A stretch of 36,676 bases of DNA from the NCBI GenBank assembly GCA_030374805.1, contig JARGSG010000153.1:1-36676 (forward strand). The letters run 5' to 3'. Origin of the DNA: Gracilaria gracilis (lineage: Eukaryota > Rhodophyta > Florideophyceae > Gracilariales > Gracilariaceae). The first letter of the stretch is position 1; every line of letters begins with the position of its first letter. This document shows, piece by piece, positions 18,468-26,275 of the stretch. The position numbers and the translations under genes were made by a program. The notes beneath the pieces were generated by a model. It worked only from the letters and a program-made list of their open reading frames with translations, was not told the DNA's origin and did no database searches.

Positions 18468-19355
18468 TTAATTTTGCTTGGCGCCCCGTCCGGCGGCGCC
18501 TTGCTTCCCGTTTTTTGGCTTCGGCTTTCCTTTGGTCTTCGCTTTCCCCTGCTTACCCTTACCAGCTTTAGGTTTGGGCTTACCACCCTGGGGTTTGGGG
18601 GTCTTGGGGGGGATATAAGAAGTCTTAAGGGATTTGATATCCTTCTTAAGCGCCTGGATCTCCTTCCGCAGCCGATCGACCCCTTGCGGGGCCTCCTCTT
18701 CATCGGCCTCGGCAGCGGATCTCTTCAGGAGACCGGCATTCTTCTTCTCATTATCCACGAAATTACCAAAGGAGCTCTTAAGTTCGGTCTGAAGCCGGGC
18801 TTTCTCAAGTGATGTCAAGAGAAGTTCCTTATAACGTTCAAGAAGTGGAGGCATCTGCGACTTTGTCATTTGATGAACGACATTGTACGCTTCCATGAGG
18901 GATTCCTCCAACTTCTCAACGGCTTCAGCAAAAAGATCTTTCCTCTCGCCTGCTATGGACTTCAGGTCCTGTGCTCTGGCTTTGACGACGAGGTCGAGTG
19001 TCTGTGTGGCGAACGACTCGGCTAGATCCTTGAACTTGGAGCTGAATTCATCAACCTGGGAGCTGGGTAGTTGTGGCATACGAGGCACGACAATAGACTT
19101 GGGGAGCGTCTGGTTGTCTTGATGCTTCATCAGCTCATCCAGGATGATGCTTCTGCGGGCGATCTTCTCATCCATCACTTGAATCTTCTTGCGATAAGGA
19201 GCGAAGACTTGATTCAAGTGAGGCTTCACAAGGTCGAAGAGCTCATCGTCGGTATACTCCGGCTGTTCAGCCTCGGGTGGAGTTTCTTCGACTTGTTCGA
19301 TGGCTTCAACTTCTTCGACCTGTTCCTCTGGCGTCTGGCGAGTACGACGAGGCAT
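18468..19355 (-). CDS. PLE ORF1, unit 4
   Basis: Intact 295 aa, main sequence variant. ATG at 19355 and TAA at 18468-18470. Confidence 0.86.
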   Translation of the reverse strand: MPRRTRQTPEEQVEEVEAIEQVEETPPEAEQPEYTDDELFDLVKPHLNQVFAPYRKKIQVMDEKIARRSIILDELMKHQDNQTLPKSIVVPRMPQLPSSQVDEFSSKFKDLAESFATQTLDLVVKARAQDLKSIAGERKDLFAEAVEKLEESLMEAYNVVHQMTKSQMPPLLERYKELLLTSLEKARLQTELKSSFGNFVDNEKKNAGLLKRSAAEADEEEAPQGVDRLRKEIQALKKDIKSLKTSYIPPKTPKPQGGKPKPKAGKGKQGKAKTKGKPKPKNGKQGAAGRGAKQN

Positions 19356-19397
19356 GGTGAAGAGAGATATGATCGGCGACGGCAACTACCCCGCGAA

Positions 19398-19413
19398 GGT
19401 TTAGGGGTTTTGG
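19398..19413 (-). other. Telomere-template-like motif, unit 5
   Basis: Identical motif. It is followed leftward by CGCGGGGTAGTTGCC on the minus strand and then the unit 4 ORF1 ATG at 19355. Confidence 0.65.
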
Positions 19414-19558
19414 TTGAATAACTGCGTTGAGGGTGTGCAGCGTCGCGCAGAATGAAAGGGAGGGGGGGGGAGAGAGACGGCTTAAAGACTAGAGAGTCTT
19501 CGGAAAGGGAGGGGGAAAGGGAGGGGAGGGGAGAGGGGAAGGGAGGGAGAGAAAGGTT

Positions 19559-19594
19559 GGCAGAGCGCTTTCGTCTTTACGACTCTTCAGTGCC
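19559..19594 (-). ncRNA. Hammerhead ribozyme, unit 5
   Basis: Predicted cleavage lies between 19563 and 19562. A cut transcript would start with UGCCAACC, leaving a leader of about 207 nt before the unit 4 ORF1 ATG. Confidence 0.88.
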
Positions 19595-19646
19595 CGATGG
19601 TGGGATGAGGAGGAGAGAAGGAGACCGGAGGGGAGTCCGGGGCCCC

Positions 19647-19737
19647 TTATATAGCCTCCAAATACCCTAGCACTGCTCTACTCTTCTACATTGCACGTGT
19701 ATATGCACGTGTATACTGCACGTGTATAGTGCACGTG
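19647..19737 (-). promoter_or_regulatory. TATA box and four E-boxes upstream of unit 4 ORF1
   Basis: CTATATAA at 19647-19654; CACGTG at 19694, 19706, 19719 and 19732. The unit 5 ORF2 stop is only 40 bp beyond the last box. Confidence 0.7.
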
Positions 19738-19776
19738 TATCGCGTAACCTACTTACCGTTGTACGTAACTAGACAA

Positions 19777-21672
19777 CTAATCATCCTCGTCATCGTTCCA
19801 ACGATGCCTGTCAGCCGTTACAACTTGTCCGTTATGAATTTGCAACAAGTCATCGCGCTGCGTGGTGCGCGTGCCACGTTTTTGATTTTTCCAAAAATCA
19901 TGCCAAAACGTGGTGTAAATTTGAATCTGACGCTTTCGGCTTATGCGAGTATTGGCCCTCTTAGCGATCCGTTTTCCTGGGCGGCCGTGCGCACCTTGCT
20001 TTAAGTCTGCAGACTTATAACAATATGGTATGGCACTGATGACATGGCGGCTGACACTGTCGCCCCGCAAGTACAGCAGGACACGTGGCCATTTCCCTCG
20101 GATTCCATGACGTGGCAATTGGCATTCCAGCCAGTTTTCCAGCTGGCGCCAATAAGCCTTCAGTTGTGGGTGGAATCGACACTTCACCAGATCTCCAAAA
20201 GGCGGGTCCTTCGGAGTGGCTCGTTCGAGGTATTTCGCCCTGTCACGGTAGCTGACATAGTCCAGCGCGGCACGTAGATACTTTCCAGTGTATCCTCGCT
20301 GTGCCAGCATCCGGAATAGCCGAGCCACCTTGGCCTTCCACGTACGTTCATCACTGGTGTTGCGGAGATATCGAATCATTTCTCCTTTGACTATACCGGT
20401 GAACGTATGCGTGGGATGGTTGGATTTGCCGTGGAGATACAGGAACTTGGAGATGGGCTTGGTGTACACCCGTATATCCACAATGTTGTGGAAGAAGAAC
20501 CTCCGTCCTTTGTGTATCTCCAGGTCCAGGTAGACTGCCTTCTTGTTACTGATATCCCAAGTCATACGCAGGTTAGAACAAGTGTTCAGCCTTTGCATGA
20601 GGTTGTCAGCAGTCTCCCTGTCCCGAGTAATTACCAGTCCATCATCAATGTAACGACGATTTATGATAACTCCTCTGACAAATTCCTTGAAGATCCTTCG
20701 GAACTTATAGAACAAGTAAAGGTTAGCGAAGGCAGGGGCTACTGCTGTCCCTGTCGCCGTTCCAATTACCTGCCTATGTACCCCATGTCCATCAAAAACA
20801 TAGTTGTGATTCATGATGAACTGTAGCACTCGACACCAAAAGCCATTGTTAGCCATGAACACTTTGGGTAGTTCACGGACCAACACTCGAATGGCGTCCT
20901 TGATGTCGATTGTGGGGTAACACCTTTCCACGTCATATGTCAGGAAGACACAGTCCGAGGGTAGGCGTATATGTTCCAATTGCCGTACGGTCTGCCAGCT
21001 ATTCACTGAAATGGCTGGTATCTTGAGCACCTCTTTGTTGAGGAGGGCACTCAATTGTCTAGACAGACCACCTGTGATATATGAATGTGAGGCGGTGATC
21101 GGTCTAGACTTGACCGTCGGCTTGTGGATCTTCGGTAGTACATAGAAGGGGGCTGGTTCCTTGGCGCTCTCGGCATACTTCATCATTTTCTTGATGTACC
21201 GAGGCTTCTGGAAGCATATGTCAAGGATCATCTTGAGGTTACTGAGGAGCCCTTCATGGGGGAAGGAACTGACCTCAGAGAATGCACCCTCGTGAATCTC
21301 CTTATGCACCAAGTCGTCATAGAACTCGCGACTCATTAGCGTGAGCCCGAGGTTCTTATCTGCTGCTTTGACGACCCAACCCATCTTCTTGATGTACTTG
21401 ATTCCTCGCATCAATGTGAGATGCAAGGAGGGAGGTCGCTCAATCCCCATACGTGTGACTTGTCTCTCAATCTTTCCTTTCACACGTATGTTGGTTGGGA
21501 TGTCGACTCTCCCTGGCCCCTTTCCTAAAGCCTTGAACACTTGATCCACTGTGTCTTGAAGACAAACTTTCAGCGGTGTTCTAAGAACGAAGCCACCACC
21601 GACAGACAGTACCTTCTTGACTTCATATGGTACGTCCTTGTCGTTGATTCCAACCGGTGGGTTGTACTTCAT
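19777..21672 (-). CDS. PLE reverse transcriptase (ORF2), unit 5
   Basis: Intact 631 aa, protein identical to unit 2. Confidence 0.95.
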   Translation of the reverse strand: MKYNPPVGINDKDVPYEVKKVLSVGGGFVLRTPLKVCLQDTVDQVFKALGKGPGRVDIPTNIRVKGKIERQVTRMGIERPPSLHLTLMRGIKYIKKMGWVVKAADKNLGLTLMSREFYDDLVHKEIHEGAFSEVSSFPHEGLLSNLKMILDICFQKPRYIKKMMKYAESAKEPAPFYVLPKIHKPTVKSRPITASHSYITGGLSRQLSALLNKEVLKIPAISVNSWQTVRQLEHIRLPSDCVFLTYDVERCYPTIDIKDAIRVLVRELPKVFMANNGFWCRVLQFIMNHNYVFDGHGVHRQVIGTATGTAVAPAFANLYLFYKFRRIFKEFVRGVIINRRYIDDGLVITRDRETADNLMQRLNTCSNLRMTWDISNKKAVYLDLEIHKGRRFFFHNIVDIRVYTKPISKFLYLHGKSNHPTHTFTGIVKGEMIRYLRNTSDERTWKAKVARLFRMLAQRGYTGKYLRAALDYVSYRDRAKYLERATPKDPPFGDLVKCRFHPQLKAYWRQLENWLECQLPRHGIRGKWPRVLLYLRGDSVSRHVISAIPYCYKSADLKQGAHGRPGKRIAKRANTRISRKRQIQIYTTFWHDFWKNQKRGTRTTQRDDLLQIHNGQVVTADRHRWNDDEDD

Positions 21673-21716
21673 TTCTTGAGACTTGAAGGAATGGGGTTTC
21701 CTAGGCCGTGAACGGT

Positions 21717-22604
21717 TTAATTTTGCTTGGCGCCCCGTCCGGCGGCGCCTTGCTTCCCGTTTTTTGGCTTCGGCTTTCCTTTGGTCTTCGCTTTCCCCTG
21801 CTTACCCTTACCAGCTTTAGGTTTGGGCTTACCACCCTGGGGTTTGGGGGTCTTGGGGGGGATATAAGAAGTCTTAAGGGATTTGATATCCTTCTTAAGC
21901 GCCTGGATCTCCTTCCGCAGCCGATCGACCCCTTGCGGGGCCTCCTCTTCATCGGCCTCGGCAGCGGATCTCTTCAGGAGACCGGCATTCTTCTTCTCAT
22001 TATCCACGAAATTACCAAAGGAGCTCTTAAGTTCGGTCTGAAGCCGGGCTTTCTCAAGTGATGTCAAGAGAAGTTCCTTATAACGTTCAAGAAGTGGAGG
22101 CATCTGCGACTTTGTCATTTGATGAACGACATTGTACGCTTCCATGAGGGATTCCTCCAACTTCTCAACGGCTTCAGCAAAAAGATCTTTCCTCTCGCCT
22201 GCTATGGACTTCAGGTCCTGTGCTCTGGCTTTGACGACGAGGTCGAGTGTCTGTGTGGCGAACGACTCGGCTAGATCCTTGAACTTGGAGCTGAATTCAT
22301 CAACCTGGGAGCTGGGTAGTTGTGGCATACGAGGCACGACAATAGACTTGGGGAGCGTCTGGTTGTCTTGATGCTTCATCAGCTCATCCAGGATGATGCT
22401 TCTGCGGGCGATCTTCTCATCCATCACTTGAATCTTCTTGCGATAAGGAGCGAAGACTTGATTCAAGTGAGGCTTCACAAGGTCGAAGAGCTCATCGTCG
22501 GTATACTCCGGCTGTTCAGCCTCGGGTGGAGTTTCTTCGACTTGTTCGATGGCTTCAACTTCTTCGACCTGTTCCTCTGGCGTCTGGCGAGTACGACGAG
22601 GCAT
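21717..22604 (-). CDS. PLE ORF1, unit 5
   Basis: Intact 295 aa from ATG at 22604. Confidence 0.86.
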   Translation of the reverse strand: MPRRTRQTPEEQVEEVEAIEQVEETPPEAEQPEYTDDELFDLVKPHLNQVFAPYRKKIQVMDEKIARRSIILDELMKHQDNQTLPKSIVVPRMPQLPSSQVDEFSSKFKDLAESFATQTLDLVVKARAQDLKSIAGERKDLFAEAVEKLEESLMEAYNVVHQMTKSQMPPLLERYKELLLTSLEKARLQTELKSSFGNFVDNEKKNAGLLKRSAAEADEEEAPQGVDRLRKEIQALKKDIKSLKTSYIPPKTPKPQGGKPKPKAGKGKQGKAKTKGKPKPKNGKQGAAGRGAKQN

Positions 22605-22646
22605 GGTGAAGAGAGATATGATCGGCGACGGCAACTACCCCGCGAA

Positions 22647-22662
22647 GGTTTAGGGGTTTTGG
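22647..22662 (-). other. Telomere-template-like motif, unit 6
   Basis: Identical motif. Confidence 0.65.
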
Positions 22663-22807
22663 TTGAATAACTGCGTTGAGGGTGTGCAGCGTCGCGCAGA
22701 ATGAAAGGGAGGGGGGGGGAGAGAGACGGCTTAAAGACTAGAGAGTCTTCGGAAAGGGAGGGGGAAAGGGAGGGGAGGGGAGAGGGGAAGGGAGGGAGAG
22801 AAAGGTT

Positions 22808-22843
22808 GGCAGAGCGCTTTCGTCTTTACGACTCTTCAGTGCC
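22808..22843 (-). ncRNA. Hammerhead ribozyme, unit 6
   Basis: Identical core and stems; precedes unit 5 ORF1. Confidence 0.87.
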
Positions 22844-22895
22844 CGATGGTGGGATGAGGAGGAGAGAAGGAGACCGGAGGGGAGTCCGGGGCCCC

Positions 22896-22986
22896 TTATA
22901 TAGCCTCCAAATACCCTAGCACTGCTCTACTCTTCTACATTGCACGTGTATATGCACGTGTATACTGTACGTGTATAGTGCACGTG
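22896..22986 (-). promoter_or_regulatory. TATA box and E-boxes upstream of unit 5 ORF1, third box mutated
   Basis: CTATATAA at 22896-22903. Boxes 1, 2 and 4 are CACGTG; box 3 is TACGTG (one C to T change on the plus strand). Confidence 0.7.
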
Positions 22987-23025
22987 TATCGCGTAACCTA
23001 CTTACCGTTGTACGTAACTAGACAA

Positions 23026-24921
23026 CTAATCATCCTCGTCATCGTTCCAACGATGCCTGTCAGCCGTTACAACTTGTCCGTTATGAATTTGCAACAAGTC
23101 ATCGCGCTGCGTGGTGCGCGTGCCACGTTTTTGATTTTTCCAAAAATCATGCCAAAACGTGGTGTAAATTTGAATCTGACGCTTTCGGCTTATGCGAGTA
23201 TTGGCCCTCTTAGCGATCCGTTTTCCTGGGCGGCCGTGCGCACCTTGCTTTAAGTCTGCAGACTTATAACAATATGGTATGGCACTGATGACATGGCGGC
23301 TGACACTGTCGCCCCGCAAGTACAGCAGGACACGTGGCCATTTCCCTCGGATTCCATGACGTGGCAATTGGCATTCCAGCCAGTTTTCCAGCTGGCGCCA
23401 ATAAGCCTTCAGTTGTGGGTGGAATCGACACTTCACCAGATCTCCAAAAGGCGGGTCCTTCGGAGTGGCTCGTTCGAGGTATTTCGCCCTGTCACGGTAG
23501 CTGACATAGTCCAGCGCGGCACGTAGATACTTTCCAGTGTATCCTCGCTGTGCCAGCATCCGGAATAGCCGAGCCACCTTGGCCTTCCACGTACGTTCAT
23601 CACTGGTGTTGCGGAGATATCGAATCATTTCTCCTTTGACTATACCGGTGAACGTATGCGTGGGATGGTTGGATTTGCCGTGGAGATACAGGAACTTGGA
23701 GATGGGCTTGGTGTACACCCGTATATCCACAATGTTGTGGAAGAAGAACCTCCGTCCTTTGTGTATCTCCAGGTCCAGGTAGACTGCCTTCTTGTTACTG
23801 ATATCCCAAGTCATACGCAGGTTAGAACAAGTGTTCAGCCTTTGCATGAGGTTGTCAGCAGTCTCCCTGTCCCGAGTAATTACCAGTCCATCATCAATGT
23901 AACGACGATTTATGATAACTCCTCTGACAAATTCCTTGAAGATCCTTCGGAACTTATAGAACAAGTAAAGGTTAGCGAAGGCAGGGGCTACTGCTGTCCC
24001 TGTCGCCGTTCCAATTACCTGCCTATGTACCCCATGTCCATCAAAAACATAGTTGTGATTCATGATGAACTGTAGCACTCGACACCAAAAGCCATTGTTA
24101 GCCATGAACACTTTGGGTAGTTCACGGACCAACACTCGAATGGCGTCCTTGATGTCGATTGTGGGGTAACACCTTTCCACGTCATATGTCAGGAAGACAC
24201 AGTCCGAGGGTAGGCGTATATGTTCCAATTGCCGTACGGTCTGCCAGCTATTCACTGAAATGGCTGGTATCTTGAGCACCTCTTTGTTGAGGAGGGCACT
24301 CAATTGTCTAGACAGACCACCTGTGATATATGAATGTGAGGCGGTGATCGGTCTAGACTTGACCGTCGGCTTGTGGATCTTCGGTAGTACATAGAAGGGG
24401 GCTGGTTCCTTGGCGCTCTCGGCATACTTCATCATTTTCTTGATGTACCGAGGCTTCTGGAAGCATATGTCAAGGATCATCTTGAGGTTACTGAGGAGCC
24501 CTTCATGGGGGAAGGAACTGACCTCAGAGAATGCACCCTCGTGAATCTCCTTATGCACCAAGTCGTCATAGAACTCGCGACTCATTAGCGTGAGCCCGAG
24601 GTTCTTATCTGCTGCTTTGACGACCCAACCCATCTTCTTGATGTACTTGATTCCTCGCATCAATGTGAGATGCAAGGAGGGAGGTCGCTCAATCCCCATA
24701 CGTGTGACTTGTCTCTCAATCTTTCCTTTCACACGTATGTTGGTTGGGATGTCGACTCTCCCTGGCCCCTTTCCTAAAGCCTTGAACACTTGATCCACTG
24801 TGTCTTGAAGACAAACTTTCAGCGGTGTTCTAAGAACGAAGCCACCACCGACAGACAGTACCTTCTTGACTTCATATGGTACGTCCTTGTCGTTGATTCC
24901 AACCGGTGGGTTGTACTTCAT
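23026..24921 (-). CDS. PLE reverse transcriptase (ORF2), unit 6
   Basis: Intact 631 aa, identical to unit 5. Confidence 0.95.
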   Translation of the reverse strand: MKYNPPVGINDKDVPYEVKKVLSVGGGFVLRTPLKVCLQDTVDQVFKALGKGPGRVDIPTNIRVKGKIERQVTRMGIERPPSLHLTLMRGIKYIKKMGWVVKAADKNLGLTLMSREFYDDLVHKEIHEGAFSEVSSFPHEGLLSNLKMILDICFQKPRYIKKMMKYAESAKEPAPFYVLPKIHKPTVKSRPITASHSYITGGLSRQLSALLNKEVLKIPAISVNSWQTVRQLEHIRLPSDCVFLTYDVERCYPTIDIKDAIRVLVRELPKVFMANNGFWCRVLQFIMNHNYVFDGHGVHRQVIGTATGTAVAPAFANLYLFYKFRRIFKEFVRGVIINRRYIDDGLVITRDRETADNLMQRLNTCSNLRMTWDISNKKAVYLDLEIHKGRRFFFHNIVDIRVYTKPISKFLYLHGKSNHPTHTFTGIVKGEMIRYLRNTSDERTWKAKVARLFRMLAQRGYTGKYLRAALDYVSYRDRAKYLERATPKDPPFGDLVKCRFHPQLKAYWRQLENWLECQLPRHGIRGKWPRVLLYLRGDSVSRHVISAIPYCYKSADLKQGAHGRPGKRIAKRANTRISRKRQIQIYTTFWHDFWKNQKRGTRTTQRDDLLQIHNGQVVTADRHRWNDDEDD

Positions 24922-24965
24922 TTCTTGAGACTTGAAGGAATGGGGTTTCCTAGGCCGTGAACGGT

Positions 24966-25853
24966 TTAATTTTGCTTGGCGCCCCGTCCGGCGGCGCCTT
25001 GCTTCCCGTTTTTTGGCTTCGGCTTTCCTTTGGTCTTCGCTTTCCCCTGCTTACCCTTACCAGCTTTAGGTTTGGGCTTACCACCCTGGGGTTTGGGGGT
25101 CTTGGGGGGGATATAAGAAGTCTTAAGGGATTTGATATCCTTCTTAAGCGCCTGGATCTCCTTCCGCAGCCGATCGACCCCTTGCGGGGCCTCCTCTTCA
25201 TCGGCCTCGGCAGCGGATCTCTTCAGGAGACCGGCATTCTTCTTCTCATTATCCACGAAATTACCAAAGGAGCTCTTAAGTTCGGTCTGAAGCCGGGCTT
25301 TCTCAAGTGATGTCAAGAGAAGTTCCTTATAACGTTCAAGAAGTGGAGGCATCTGCGACTTTGTCATTTGATGAACGACATTGTACGCTTCCATGAGGGA
25401 TTCCTCCAACTTCTCAACGGCTTCAGCAAAAAGATCTTTCCTCTCGCCTGCTATGGACTTCAGGTCCTGTGCTCTGGCTTTGACGACGAGGTCGAGTGTC
25501 TGTGTGGCGAACGACTCGGCTAGATCCTTGAACTTGGAGCTGAATTCATCAACCTGGGAGCTGGGTAGTTGTGGCATACGAGGCACGACAATAGACTTGG
25601 GGAGCGTCTGGTTGTCTTGATGCTTCATCAGCTCATCCAGGATGATGCTTCTGCGGGCGATCTTCTCATCCATCACTTGAATCTTCTTGCGATAAGGAGC
25701 GAAGACTTGATTCAAGTGAGGCTTCACAAGGTCGAAGAGCTCATCGTCGGTATACTCCGGCTGTTCAGCCTCGGGTGGAGTTTCTTCGACTTGTTCGATG
25801 GCTTCAACTTCTTCGACCTGTTCCTCTGGCGTCTGGCGAGTACGACGAGGCAT
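24966..25853 (-). CDS. PLE ORF1, unit 6
   Basis: Intact 295 aa from ATG at 25853. Confidence 0.86.
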   Translation of the reverse strand: MPRRTRQTPEEQVEEVEAIEQVEETPPEAEQPEYTDDELFDLVKPHLNQVFAPYRKKIQVMDEKIARRSIILDELMKHQDNQTLPKSIVVPRMPQLPSSQVDEFSSKFKDLAESFATQTLDLVVKARAQDLKSIAGERKDLFAEAVEKLEESLMEAYNVVHQMTKSQMPPLLERYKELLLTSLEKARLQTELKSSFGNFVDNEKKNAGLLKRSAAEADEEEAPQGVDRLRKEIQALKKDIKSLKTSYIPPKTPKPQGGKPKPKAGKGKQGKAKTKGKPKPKNGKQGAAGRGAKQN

Positions 25854-25895
25854 GGTGAAGAGAGATATGATCGGCGACGGCAACTACCCCGCGAA

Positions 25896-25911
25896 GGTTT
25901 AGGGGTTTTGG
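25896..25911 (-). other. Telomere-template-like motif, unit 7
   Basis: Identical motif. Confidence 0.65.
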
Positions 25912-26057
25912 TTGAATAACTGCGTTGAGGGTGTGCAGCGTCGCGCAGAATGAAAGGGAGGGGGGGGGGAGAGAGACGGCTTAAAGACTAGAGAGTCTTC
26001 GGAAAGGGAGGGGGAAAGGGAGGGGAGGGGAGAGGGGAAGGGAGGGAGAGAAAGGTT

Positions 26058-26093
26058 GGCAGAGCGCTTTCGTCTTTACGACTCTTCAGTGCC
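26058..26093 (-). ncRNA. Hammerhead ribozyme, unit 7
   Basis: Identical core and stems; precedes unit 6 ORF1. Confidence 0.87.
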
Positions 26094-26145
26094 CGATGGT
26101 GGGATGAGGAGGAGAGAAGGAGACCGGAGGGGAGTCCGGGGCCCC

Positions 26146-26236
26146 TTATATAGCCTCCAAATACCCTAGCACTGCTCTACTCTTCTACATTGCACGTGTA
26201 TATGCACGTGTATACTGCACGTGTATAGTGCACGTG
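26146..26236 (-). promoter_or_regulatory. TATA box and four E-boxes upstream of unit 6 ORF1
   Basis: CTATATAA at 26146-26153; all four boxes are CACGTG. Confidence 0.7.
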
Positions 26237-26275
26237 TATCGCGTAACCTACTTACCGTTGTACGTAACTAGACAA

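Larger units (their letters stand above)
16150..19397 (-). mobile_element. PLE unit 4
   Basis: 3,248 bp, both ORFs intact. Its left half carries second-variant bases up to at least 17.5 kb, and its ORF1 carries the main-variant bases, so the unit is mosaic. Confidence 0.94.
19398..22646 (-). mobile_element. PLE unit 5
   Basis: 3,249 bp, both ORFs intact. This is the best reference unit: the joints on both sides are clean and it has no indels against units 6-9 beyond the G run. Confidence 0.95.
22647..25895 (-). mobile_element. PLE unit 6
   Basis: 3,249 bp, both ORFs intact. Third E-box is TACGTG. Confidence 0.95.
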
